64,000 bases of DNA from Hongsoonwoonella zoysiae. GTDB taxonomy: Bacteria > Pseudomonadota > Alphaproteobacteria > Rhizobiales > Stappiaceae. A model generated the notes under the pieces. That model had not been told where the DNA came from and did not search any database. It worked only from the letters and a program-made list of their open reading frames with translations. The DNA is taken from NCBI RefSeq assembly GCF_013266695.1, contig NZ_JABRXF010000002.1, forward strand, positions 62,001 through 126,000, in the 5' to 3' direction. This document shows positions 35,347 to 42,873 of the stretch, piece after piece. A program made the translations under genes and the position numbers. Every line of letters begins with the position of its first letter. Positions within the stretch are counted from its first letter, which is position 1.

Positions 35347-35376
35347 GGAGGCGGCCTATCGGGCCGCCTCCGCTTT
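35347..35376 (+). terminator. hairpin terminator or attenuator between beta and cytochrome b genes
   Basis: GGAGGCGGCC (35347-35356) and GGCCGCCTCC (35362-35371) form a perfect 10-bp stem over a 5-base loop, followed by GCTTT. It lies between the Fe-S subunit gene and the rest of the cluster, whose next gene starts about 210 bases on. It could end or attenuate the fdhA-fdh3B transcript. Confidence 0.65.
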
Positions 35377-35585
35377 CTCAACAGGCCGGATAACCTGTTT
35401 GATAACCCGGGAAAGCCTGCAACGAGGCGGATGTTCCTGATAAGTCAATCCAAATACCGTTGCGTAATTGCCGGAACCTGAAAACCACGGCGCGCGTTCG
35501 ATCAGTTTTCGTTCTGCAATCCTGGCCACTGGCCATCAAGTCGATCATTTCCGTGGCGCATGCCGGCAGTTGAGAAGAGGTTGGA

Positions 35586-35780
35586 ATGCCGAGGCGATCA
35601 GGGTTTTGGAGTATCCTTGCGATAGCCGCGCTTATAACGCTGCCCGGCTGCAGGGAGGAAGAGCAAAACCGCGTATTGCACATCGAGAAAGGCACCTACG
35701 CCGGCGCGCCCGACACCGAACTTTCGGAAGAAAAGCGCCGCGAACTGGACGCGCGCGCGCGCGCGCAGCGCTTTCCTTGA
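35586..35780 (+). CDS. small lipoprotein candidate in the fdh cluster
   Basis: A 64-residue protein. A hydrophobic segment (WSILAIAALITLPGC) ends in a lipobox-like LPGC, which would leave a mature peptide of about 43 residues anchored to a membrane. The mature part reads EKGTYAGAPDTELSEEKRRE and ends in an Arg/Ala-rich tail encoded by an alternating GC run (35752-35766). I recognise no named family. The position between the Fe-S and cytochrome b genes points to a role linked to the membrane end of the enzyme. Confidence 0.6.
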   Translation: MPRRSGFWSILAIAALITLPGCREEEQNRVLHIEKGTYAGAPDTELSEEKRRELDARARAQRFP

Positions 35781-35851
35781 CGCGGAAGCCGGAGCGCGGC
35801 GGACAGGCGAATGGGCAAGCCGCGCATGAGCGCTTTTCCGGACCAGGAATT

Positions 35852-35878
35852 TGCTCCAATATCAATATGTTGGAGCAT
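35852..35878. repeat. inverted element, copy 2, upstream of the cytochrome b gene
   Basis: TGCTCCAA (35852-35859) and TTGGAGCA (35870-35877) are perfect inverted arms around TATCAATATG. A further TGCTCCA half-copy follows near 35914. It resembles the element at 28894-28919 (21 of 26 positions) and lies about 80 bases before the cytochrome b gene. Confidence 0.55.
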
Positions 35879-35957
35879 CAAATCGTCACCGGGTCCGATT
35901 CGGATCTGGCGGAATATGCTCCAGGATCCAGACCCTGATCCGCCGGGAGGAAGAGTG

Positions 35958-37106
35958 ATGCAGATGTTCCAGACCGTCACGGCAGGCCGCGGAGTTCAGT
36001 TCGGGAGGTTCCTTTCCGCCTTCGCCGCGATTCTGTTTGCCATCGCATTCGTGCTTTGCGCGCCCGCTTCCCAGGCGCAGCCGACCGCCGATCCGGTACC
36101 GCAGGAAAACCCGGTTGAAGGAGAGGTGCCGGGCAATACGCTTGGCGGGGCATCGGACACGGATCTGTGGCGCGATATTCGCCACGGCATCACCGGCAAC
36201 GTCTCCATTCCCGACAAGAAAGCCGGTTTGCTAGTCCAGTCCGAAGGCGAACTCTGGCGCTCCCTCAGGAACGGGCCGCTTGCCCTTTACGCCAGCTGGG
36301 CGATGCTCGGCATGATTGTGCTGCTTAGTCTCTTCTTCGCGATCCGCGGCCGGATCAGGATCGATCACGGCATGTCGGGCGTGACGATCACGAGGTTCAA
36401 CGCTTTCGAGCGTTTCGGCCACTGGCTTATCGCCAGCTCCTTCATCATCCTGGCGCTAACCGGCCTCAATGTCATGTACGGGCGTTACCTGCTGCTGCCG
36501 CTCGTCGGGCCGGAGGCGTTCGGCTTCATCACCATGATGGGCAAGTACCTGCACAATTACCTGGCCTTCGCCTTCATGGCAGGGCTCGTGATGATATTCG
36601 TGATGTGGGTGCGCCATAACGTGCCGGACCGCACCGACGTCAAATGGGTATTGGTGGCAGGCGGTCTCTTCGTAAAGAACGTCCACCCGCCGGCAAGGAA
36701 ATTCAACGCGGGCCAGAAGGTCATATTCTGGTCGGTCATTTTCTGCGGTATCGCCATATCCCTTACCGGATGGGCTCTGCTTTTCCCGTTCACCACCGAT
36801 TTCTTCTCCAGCACGTTCGCGGCCGTGAACGGCGTGTTCGGAACATCGCTGCCGACACCGCTGGCGCCCATACAGGAGCAGCAGCTCAACAGCCTCGGCC
36901 ATTCGGTCTTCACCGTGCTGCTGATCTGCATCATCCTGGCTCATATCTACATCGGGTCGGTTGGCATGGAGGGCGCCTTCGACGCCATGGGTTCCGGCGA
37001 AGTGGACCTCAACTGGGCGAGGGAGCATCATTCGCTGTGGGTCGAGGAAGTGGAGCGCAAGGAAAGCGGCGCATCTTCGAGAGACGCTGCGCAACCGGCG
37101 GAATGA
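35958..37106 (+). CDS. formate dehydrogenase cytochrome b556 (gamma) subunit
   Basis: A 382-residue membrane subunit that takes electrons from the Fe-S subunit and reduces quinone. An N-terminal signal peptide (ending in ASQAQP near residue 43) and a periplasmic segment of about 70 residues precede four core helices. Candidate haem-ligand His residues lie in FERFGHWLIASSF, KYLHNYLAFAFM, LGHSVFTVLL and IILAHIYIG. The ATG at 35958 is chosen because CGGGAGGAAG precedes it; the open frame extends upstream without a start signal. The C-terminal tail is polar and cytoplasmic. The next gene starts 21 bp downstream. Confidence 0.92.
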   Translation: MQMFQTVTAGRGVQFGRFLSAFAAILFAIAFVLCAPASQAQPTADPVPQENPVEGEVPGNTLGGASDTDLWRDIRHGITGNVSIPDKKAGLLVQSEGELWRSLRNGPLALYASWAMLGMIVLLSLFFAIRGRIRIDHGMSGVTITRFNAFERFGHWLIASSFIILALTGLNVMYGRYLLLPLVGPEAFGFITMMGKYLHNYLAFAFMAGLVMIFVMWVRHNVPDRTDVKWVLVAGGLFVKNVHPPARKFNAGQKVIFWSVIFCGIAISLTGWALLFPFTTDFFSSTFAAVNGVFGTSLPTPLAPIQEQQLNSLGHSVFTVLLICIILAHIYIGSVGMEGAFDAMGSGEVDLNWAREHHSLWVEEVERKESGASSRDAAQPAE

Positions 37107-37127
37107 CGGACCGGGAGGGCGGGATCC

Positions 37128-38507
37128 GTGCAGATGTCCAAAACCTTCCGGGCGGCGCTGGCGGGAGCGTATATCGCATTGCTGGGCGGAACTACAGGCG
37201 CCCTTGCCGAGGAATGGCCGACGCGTCTGGAAGGGCATGGCGGGCCGGTGAAATCCGTGGTGATTTCGGCTGACGGAAAATCCGTACTTTCCGCCTCTTT
37301 CGACTATGCGGCGATTCTTTGGGCGATCGCGGATGGCGATGCGAAAATCGTCCACCGGCTTATCGGCCATGAGGCGGCCGTCAATGACGCCCGCTTCGTG
37401 AACGGAACGTTTGCGGTGAGCGTTTCGGACGACGGTTCGATCGCGCTGTGGAATCTTGAGAGCGGCGAAATGGCCTCGCGCATCGACGAGGGCGGCGACA
37501 AGATGCTCTCCGTCGCGGTCAACGAGGATGGTTCACGTGCTATTGCCGCGTCTTGGGACCACAATGCCTATCTCTATGCGGTCGAAGAAGGGCGGCTTTC
37601 GCGCATCGCCAAACTCGGCGGGCACAGGGGCAACGTCAATTCGGTGGAATTTCTGCCAGAGGGAAAAGGCGTGCTGACCGCTTCCTACGACGGGGGAATC
37701 CGGCTCTTCAATGCAGCGAGCGGCGAACTGGAGCGCGAAATCTATGCGCACGGCTGGGGGATCAACGTGATCAAGGCCATGCCGAACGGCAAGACCGTGC
37801 TGTTCGGCGCGACGGACGGGGCTGTCGGCCTTGTCTCCATTGCCGCCGGGGAGGAAGTGAAGGTGCTCCCCCCGCACGAGCGGCCGGTGCTCTCATTGGC
37901 ACTTTCCAAAGACGGCACCAAGGCGGCCTCTGGTGGAGGCGACGGGAAAATCCGTTTCTTTTCGACGCTCGACTGGGCGCTCGAGGAAGAATTCGAAAAC
38001 CCTTACGGCCCCGTATGGGGAATTGCGATAACCCCTGACAATACGTTGGTTCTCTATGCCGGGCTCGACGACCATGTGAAGGCCTGGCAGGTCAGCCCGC
38101 GCAAGCCTTTCGAGCCGGTCGACAATGACTTTCCGCGCCGCTTCCAGATTTCCGAAACGGACGATCCCGGCGAACTGCAATTCGCCCGCAAATGTTCCGT
38201 CTGCCATACGCTGAAGCCGGACGACGCCAACCGCGCCGGGCCGACGCTTTACCGGCTTTTCGGCCGGAAGGCGGGATCGCTGGCGGGTTATCCTTATTCG
38301 AAAGCGCTGAAAGAGGCCAATTTCATCTGGACGGAAAAAACCGTTTCCGACCTCTTCGACCACGGGCCGGATGTCGTGACGCCAGGCTCGAAGATGCCGA
38401 TCCAGCGGCTGAAGGATGAAACGGCGCGTGACGCCCTGGTGGCATTCCTGAAAAGGGCGACGGATCCGGCAAATGGCGCAGCGAACAAGAAAGAGGGTGC
38501 ACAATGA
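37128..38507 (+). CDS. periplasmic WD40-repeat / cytochrome c fusion protein
   Basis: A 459-residue exported protein. A signal peptide ends near ALAEEW (residue 28). Residues about 32-330 form a WD40-like beta-propeller with repeats such as HGGPVKSVVISADGKSVLSA, HEAAVNDARFV, HRGNVNSVEFLPEGKGVLTA and ERPVLSLALSKDGTKAASGG. A class I cytochrome c domain follows, with haem-binding CSVCH at 356-360 and the Met423 axial-ligand motif GSKMPIQ. The start is a GTG preceded by GGGAGG. The fusion could receive electrons from the dehydrogenase or act as a periplasmic scaffold. It overlaps the next gene by 4 bp. Confidence 0.88.
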   Translation: MQMSKTFRAALAGAYIALLGGTTGALAEEWPTRLEGHGGPVKSVVISADGKSVLSASFDYAAILWAIADGDAKIVHRLIGHEAAVNDARFVNGTFAVSVSDDGSIALWNLESGEMASRIDEGGDKMLSVAVNEDGSRAIAASWDHNAYLYAVEEGRLSRIAKLGGHRGNVNSVEFLPEGKGVLTASYDGGIRLFNAASGELEREIYAHGWGINVIKAMPNGKTVLFGATDGAVGLVSIAAGEEVKVLPPHERPVLSLALSKDGTKAASGGGDGKIRFFSTLDWALEEEFENPYGPVWGIAITPDNTLVLYAGLDDHVKAWQVSPRKPFEPVDNDFPRRFQISETDDPGELQFARKCSVCHTLKPDDANRAGPTLYRLFGRKAGSLAGYPYSKALKEANFIWTEKTVSDLFDHGPDVVTPGSKMPIQRLKDETARDALVAFLKRATDPANGAANKKEGAQ

Positions 38508-38662
38508 AAGCCTTTGTAGCCGCGGTGCTTGCGGCGGGTGTCATCGGCGTGGGGGCCTGGGCCGTTCTGAACAAGGGGCTCGATTACTCCTCCGCCACGA
38601 CCTACACATCGCATAATCCGGGGGCTGTACGGCTTTCGCCGGCAGACGAACCAAACGGCTGA
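38504..38662 (+). CDS. single-helix micro-protein in the fdh cluster
   Basis: A 52-residue protein: MKAFVAAVLAAGVIGVGAWA is one membrane segment or signal anchor, followed by a short polar tail (LDYSSATTYTSHNPGAVRLS). Its ATG overlaps the stop of the WD40-cytochrome gene (ATGA), and its own stop overlaps the protease start (TGATG), so translation of all three is coupled. The tight coupling on both sides is strong evidence that this short frame is real. I recognise no named family. Confidence 0.75.
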   Translation: MKAFVAAVLAAGVIGVGAWAVLNKGLDYSSATTYTSHNPGAVRLSPADEPNG

Positions 38663-39600
38663 TGCAACTCACTGCGTATCGCACCGTCTTCGCGGGCATT
38701 GCTGTTTCGACCCTGCTATGCGCCGCAGGAGCGCAAGCGCAGGAAAGCGCGGTCGCCAAGGCGCGCGAGGCGGTCGTCGCGCTGCTTCCCGCATGGCCGA
38801 AAGGGCAGGCAAACCTGGAAGAGCCGGAAGGCTCCGCCGTTGCCGTTGGGGACGGAACGTGGCTTGTCACCGCGGATCATGTGCTGGGTCCTGCGGCTGC
38901 GGCCATGATCCGCCGGGCTGACGGAAGCGTCCATCCGGTCGAGATCGTCTCAAGGGACAGGCAGACGGATCTGGCAATCCTCAAGACGGGCGCGGCACTG
39001 CCGGCGCTGGAATTCGCGGCTGAAGATCCGGACGTCGCCGAAAGGGTTTGCGCGATCGGAAATGCCTTCGGCCTCGGGATTTCGGTCTCCTGCGGGGTGG
39101 TGTCCGCCGTCGGCCGGGGCGGGGTCGGCTTCAATCCGGTTGAGGATTTCATCCAGACAGACGCTTCGGTGAACCCCGGCGCGTCGGGCGGGGCGCTCGT
39201 CGACGAGCGGGGGAGGCTGGTCGGCGTGCTCTCGGCGATATTCACGAAGTCGAGCGACGGAGACCTTGGCGTCAATTTCGCCGCTTCCGCACCGCTGGTG
39301 GAGGCGGTGCTCAACTCGGTGGCGACGTCCGGCCGCATGGAGCACGTGACGTTGGGGGTGGCGCTGGAGCTGACCAAGCTCGGGCCGGAACCCGCCGGGC
39401 TGTTGGTGCGGCGGCTTGAGGAGCAGGGGCCTGCGGCGCGTGCGGGCCTTCTGGAAGGAGATGTCATTCTTGGCGTTGACGACTTTCCCGTCAGTTCCGT
39501 TGCGGGGTTGCGCGGGCGGCTGGCAAGGGCTGGGCCGCAACCGGAAATTTCAGTTCGCAGAAACGGGAAAACGGAAGTTCTGACAATCAAAACGAAATAG
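38662..39600 (+). CDS. periplasmic trypsin-like serine protease with PDZ domain (DegP/S1C-like)
   Basis: A 312-residue exported protease. A signal peptide ends at AQAQES near residue 27. The catalytic triad is His73 (VTADHVL), Asp103 (RQTDLAIL) and Ser175 (NPGASGGALVD). A single PDZ domain fills the C-terminus (GLLVRRLEEQGPAARAGLLE, GDVILGVDDFPVSSV). It is shorter than DegP, with one PDZ domain as in DegS, but has a cleavable signal peptide in place of an anchor. Translation is coupled to the upstream micro-protein. Quality control of the dehydrogenase or its cytochromes is a contextual inference. Confidence 0.88.
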   Translation: MQLTAYRTVFAGIAVSTLLCAAGAQAQESAVAKAREAVVALLPAWPKGQANLEEPEGSAVAVGDGTWLVTADHVLGPAAAAMIRRADGSVHPVEIVSRDRQTDLAILKTGAALPALEFAAEDPDVAERVCAIGNAFGLGISVSCGVVSAVGRGGVGFNPVEDFIQTDASVNPGASGGALVDERGRLVGVLSAIFTKSSDGDLGVNFAASAPLVEAVLNSVATSGRMEHVTLGVALELTKLGPEPAGLLVRRLEEQGPAARAGLLEGDVILGVDDFPVSSVAGLRGRLARAGPQPEISVRRNGKTEVLTIKTK

Positions 39601-39752
39601 AAACAATGGACTGTCTGCAATTCCCGATTCAATCTCGAAATCGGATGACTCAACTTTCCAACCCATTCGATCGGATTCGCAAGCGGGTGAACCGGAGTTT
39701 TTCCAGTCAGACTTAACCCGATGAAATAAAAAGAGAAACAAGGAGTAAAGCG

Positions 39753-39944
39753 ATGAACGAAGACGCATTCAACATGTCCATGCGCAAATTTCTGAAGCAG
39801 GTCGGCGTGACCTCGCAGCAGGCGATCGAAAAACAGGTGCGCGAGAGCGGGCTCACTTCCGGTTCGCTGAAGGTCAGAGCGGTGCTGACGATCGAAGGAC
39901 ATGACTTCGAGCATGCGGTCGAAGGCGAGATAAATCTCGATTGA
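39753..39944 (+). CDS. DUF6494 family small protein
   Basis: A 63-residue soluble protein beginning MNEDAFNMSMRKFLKQVGVT and ending EGHDFEHAVEGEINLD, a pattern I recall for DUF6494, which is found beside formate dehydrogenase genes in alphaproteobacteria. AAGGAG lies before the start. It begins the accessory segment of DUF6494, ligase-like, DUF6505 and DUF6352 genes, which run with short gaps. Function unknown. Confidence 0.8.
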   Translation: MNEDAFNMSMRKFLKQVGVTSQQAIEKQVRESGLTSGSLKVRAVLTIEGHDFEHAVEGEINLD

Positions 39945-39985
39945 GGCGGGCCTGAACATCCGCAAGCGGAGCAAGCGAGACGCAT

Positions 39986-40738
39986 ATGAACGAGCCGAGC
40001 TTTCCGCCACTCCTGACGGGGCATGCCGTGGATGCGGACGACGACCCGTTCGAACGAGCCTGCGCAGGCGCGGGCGCGGCCGAATTCGGGGCTGGCGACC
40101 TCGTTTGGTCGCGCGCGCTGGATCGCATCGCCATGGCGCTGGTGATGGAGCCGGATGTCGACCGGCAGAGATCCCGCGAGATGATCTTCGTCGCGATGGT
40201 GGCCTGCGCGGACGCCGTCGGCGCCAACATTCCTCCCGAAATCGGCTTCACCTGGCTGTGGCCGACGACCTTGCGGGCGAATGGCGCGCGGGTGGGCCAG
40301 GTGCGCTACGCCGAAGCGGAATCGGAGGCAGAGGACGGTGCGCCGGAATGGATCGTCGTCGGTATCGAGATCATATTGTTCGACGCCAAACCGCGCGATG
40401 TCGAGCCCGGCCAGACACCCGAGCGCACGACGCTTTTCGATGAGGGAACGGGCGAAATCGAGGCGCATGAGCTCATCTCCTCCATCGCACGCCACTGGAC
40501 CACATGGATCCACCGCTGGGACGGCGACGGTTTCGCTCCGGTTCACGAAAACTGGCTGTTCCGGGCCGACGGCCACAAGGAAACAGTGAGCCTGGAAACG
40601 AGGGAGGGGGAGGTGACCGGCGTGTTCCTGGGTATCGACGAGGCTGGCAACCTGTTGCTCAAGGAAGAGGCAGGTTCAACGCGCGCGCTGTCGCTGGCCG
40701 GCGAGTTGGGCCTTGCCGATGGTGGGCAAGAGGCATGA
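39986..40738 (+). CDS. degenerate biotin/lipoate-protein ligase-like protein (DUF4444 tail)
   Basis: A 250-residue protein with the fold pattern of a biotin/lipoate ligase: FTWLWPTTLRANGARVGQVR corresponds to the WPND...KxxGxL stretch and EWIVVGIEIILF to the VVGIGIN strand. The GRGRxGR nucleotide loop is missing, and Arg or Gln stands where the catalytic Lys would be, so acyl-adenylate chemistry looks unlikely. The C-terminal 60 residues (ETREGEVTGVFLGIDEAGNL) resemble the beta-barrel tail called DUF4444. It lies 41 bp after DUF6494 and one base before the next gene. The role in the formate dehydrogenase context is unknown. Confidence 0.72.
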   Translation: MNEPSFPPLLTGHAVDADDDPFERACAGAGAAEFGAGDLVWSRALDRIAMALVMEPDVDRQRSREMIFVAMVACADAVGANIPPEIGFTWLWPTTLRANGARVGQVRYAEAESEAEDGAPEWIVVGIEIILFDAKPRDVEPGQTPERTTLFDEGTGEIEAHELISSIARHWTTWIHRWDGDGFAPVHENWLFRADGHKETVSLETREGEVTGVFLGIDEAGNLLLKEEAGSTRALSLAGELGLADGGQEA

Positions 40739-40739
40739 A

Positions 40740-41225
40740 ATGCCACGCGTCTTGAAGGCAATCCGGCTGGACCGCTCCGATACCCATGTATTCGCGAAAG
40801 CGGCCGCGCCGGGCGAAGTCGTGCTGCCGGGCAGCTTCGCTTTTCAAGCATACGGCGGGGGCGATCTTTCGGGAAAACTGCGGCAGGCCTTCGTCTCGGG
40901 GTTCCTGTCGCTCGAGACCTTCGGCTGGACGACGCTTGCCACGCCGGCGGATACAGGCGAAGCGGAGATCGATGCGCTTCGAGAGCGGTTGGCGGAGCAT
41001 TTCGTCGAGCGTTACGGCGCGCCTGACATGGACGCCGCGCGGCCCGTTGCAAGAGCCGAGATCGACGACATGATCGAGCTGGCCGGCGGGCTTGCGATCA
41101 ACACGCTGCTTGCCGTGAAGCGGGAGTTTGACGAAAACGGCTCGATCCGCGAGCAGTTCCACGTCGTGACACCGCCGGCAGGCGAAATCCATGCCCGTGT
41201 GTGGGACGTGAGCGAAGACGAGTGA
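40740..41225 (+). CDS. DUF6505 family protein
   Basis: A 161-residue soluble protein. The start at 40740 (MPRVLKAIRLDRSDTHVF) lies one base after the stop of the ligase-like gene; an in-frame ATG at 40713 would overlap it. Characteristic stretches are GSFAFQAYGGGDLSGKLRQA and SIREQFHVVTPPAGEIHARV. I recall this as DUF6505, a family co-occurring with alphaproteobacterial formate dehydrogenase loci. It has no signal peptide, no Cys motif and no known function. Confidence 0.72.
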   Translation: MPRVLKAIRLDRSDTHVFAKAAAPGEVVLPGSFAFQAYGGGDLSGKLRQAFVSGFLSLETFGWTTLATPADTGEAEIDALRERLAEHFVERYGAPDMDAARPVARAEIDDMIELAGGLAINTLLAVKREFDENGSIREQFHVVTPPAGEIHARVWDVSEDE

Positions 41226-41236
41226 ACGGGAGCGAC

Positions 41237-42253
41237 ATGCGGAATTTTTGGAAATCGGCGGGCTATCACCTGGTCGAGCGCGACAAGAACGGCTGGTTGA
41301 CGGTGACGCCGGATTATCTGCGCGCCTATTACACGCGCCCCGAAATCCACCCGATCGAAGAGTCTTGCGACGCCGAACACGCGCTTTTCGACAAGCTGAT
41401 GGCCGACCCGTTCGCCAGCGTCGGTGAGGCTGAGCTTTCGGCAATCGCGGATGGGGACGCGGCGGATAATTACCGCCTCGTGCTCGCCTTTCGCGATCAC
41501 CTTGTCAAGCACGGCACGCTGGAAGGCGCCTATGCGGCCTTTTTCGAGGAAGGGGCGGCGATCAACGTGCCGCCGATCTTCATCGACCAGATGGTGCACC
41601 TCATCATGCGCAATATCCTGAGGAACGTGCATGACCCGCTGAGGGCGCGCGCTGGCGAGATATTCTTCCGCGAGCAATCGGTGACGGTGGACGAAGGACA
41701 ACTGATGCTGGCGGATGCGGAGATCGTGGAGATGTACGCCGAAACCGGCGGTATGGGCGGTCTCGGCGCGCTGCTGGCCGAAGCCGGCACGCCCATGCGT
41801 GAAATCTCGCTCGACGTTCTGGGCGAGGAGAACGGCGAGATCTACTGGGAGCGATCCGACCGCTTCGACACCGCGATCGACTTCCGCTTCACGCAACCGG
41901 CGCTCGACGCCTTCGCGCGCGATCTGGAGGCCTGGATCCGACACTTCCTGAAGGTGGAGGTGCGTATCCAGCCGCAACAATCGGTGCGCGACGAGCGCTG
42001 GTCCTGGCATGTCGGGCTGGATGCGGAGGCGACGCGAATTCTAAATGCGCTCTACGATGGCGATCAGGTGAGCGAAGAGGATATGGCGTCGATCGTCGCG
42101 CTTTTCCGGCTCGACTTCGAGCGCTCCGGCGACATGCGCGAGGACCTTCGCGGCAAGCCCGTATGGATGGCGCTCGCCATGGGGCAGGATCGTATCGTCC
42201 GCATGAAACCGCAGAACCTGCTCACGAACCTGCCCGTCCGGCGAAGAAATTGA
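41237..42253 (+). CDS. DUF6352 family protein
   Basis: A 338-residue soluble protein beginning MRNFWKSAGYHLVERDKNGW, with CGGGAG-type purines (CGGGAG at 41226-41231) before the ATG. IPV-like and acidic segments follow (PPIFIDQMVHLIMRNILRN, REQSVTVDEGQLMLADAEIV). I recall the pattern as DUF6352, regularly found with DUF6505 near formate dehydrogenase. It starts 11 bp after DUF6505 and is the last gene before the parDE pair. No catalytic motif is visible. Confidence 0.72.
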   Translation: MRNFWKSAGYHLVERDKNGWLTVTPDYLRAYYTRPEIHPIEESCDAEHALFDKLMADPFASVGEAELSAIADGDAADNYRLVLAFRDHLVKHGTLEGAYAAFFEEGAAINVPPIFIDQMVHLIMRNILRNVHDPLRARAGEIFFREQSVTVDEGQLMLADAEIVEMYAETGGMGGLGALLAEAGTPMREISLDVLGEENGEIYWERSDRFDTAIDFRFTQPALDAFARDLEAWIRHFLKVEVRIQPQQSVRDERWSWHVGLDAEATRILNALYDGDQVSEEDMASIVALFRLDFERSGDMREDLRGKPVWMALAMGQDRIVRMKPQNLLTNLPVRRRN

Positions 42254-42285
42254 GATCTACTTCTGAAAAGGGCGCTATGTAAAAT

Positions 42286-42300
42286 TACCAAAATTTGGTA
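42286..42300. promoter_or_regulatory. palindromic operator of the parDE pair
   Basis: TACCAAAATTTGGTA is a perfect 15-base inverted repeat, 25 bases upstream of parD. It overlaps or abuts a TATGTAAAAT sequence that could serve as the -10 box. ParD-type antitoxins bind such sites to repress their own operon. Confidence 0.7.
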
Positions 42301-42325
42301 GAAATCTTCCTCAGGAGATTTTGCC

Positions 42326-42571
42326 ATGGCCAAGAACACGTCAGTCGCTCTCGGTGACCATTTCGAGCGTTTTATCAGCGACCACGTTTCGCAAGGACGA
42401 TACCGGTCTGCCAGCGAGGTGGTGAGAGCAGGTTTGCGTTTGCTTGAGGAACGCGAAGCGCAGTTGGAGGCTCTGAGAAATGCTTTGATCGCCGGTGAAG
42501 AAAGCAGTGAATTCAAGCGGCTGGACAAAGATTCCTTTTTGAAGGAAATGCGCCGCAAGCATGTCAAGTAA
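42326..42571 (+). CDS. parD: ParD-type antitoxin (ribbon-helix-helix)
   Basis: An 81-residue antitoxin with the ribbon-helix-helix start [20 protein letters not shown] and the helix [20 protein letters not shown] typical of the CC2985/ParD family, followed by a charged tail that wraps the toxin. AGGAG lies just upstream. The toxin gene overlaps its end by 11 bp. A perfect palindrome at 42286-42300 is its likely autoregulatory operator. Base composition is more AT-rich than the flanking genes, consistent with acquisition by transfer. Confidence 0.92.
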   Translation: MAKNTSVALGDHFERFISDHVSQGRYRSASEVVRAGLRLLEEREAQLEALRNALIAGEESSEFKRLDKDSFLKEMRRKHVK

Positions 42572-42869
42572 CGATAGGGCGTACCGCCTATCCGCTTCCG
42601 CGCAATTCGATCTCGAAGATATTTGGTTATATACCTATCGAAATTGGTCGGTAGACCAGGCGGAGTATTATATCGGTCAGATTTTTGATGCACTGAATTT
42701 GCTGAGTGGAAATGCGCTAATCGGAAAGAGTATTAATCATATCAGGCATGGTTATTTCCGGCGCCAGTGCGGATCACATCTTATTTTCTACACCGTCACA
42801 GACGAAGCCATTAACGTCGTTCGCATCCTGCACAAGCGAATGGATGTCGACGGAAACCTCCCGCTTTGA
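42561..42869 (+). CDS. parE: ParE-type toxin (RelE/ParE superfamily)
   Basis: A 102-residue toxin with the ParE pattern: [20 protein letters not shown] at the start, [20 protein letters not shown] in the middle and [15 protein letters not shown] at the C-terminus, matching the family's S-R-x-R-Y...VVRILH motifs. ParE toxins poison DNA gyrase, though some relatives act on other targets. It overlaps parD by 11 bp and ends 4 bp from the convergent DUF3306 gene. Length is normal, so the pair looks intact. Confidence 0.92.
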   Translation: MSSNDRAYRLSASAQFDLEDIWLYTYRNWSVDQAEYYIGQIFDALNLLSGNALIGKSINHIRHGYFRRQCGSHLIFYTVTDEAINVVRILHKRMDVDGNLPL

Positions 42870-42873
42870 TTGG

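Noticed and set aside
35752-35770. Alternating GC run as a phase-variation tract
   Set aside because: It encodes the ordinary Arg/Ala tail of a short protein and lies at the very end of the frame; it is noted under the lipoprotein only.
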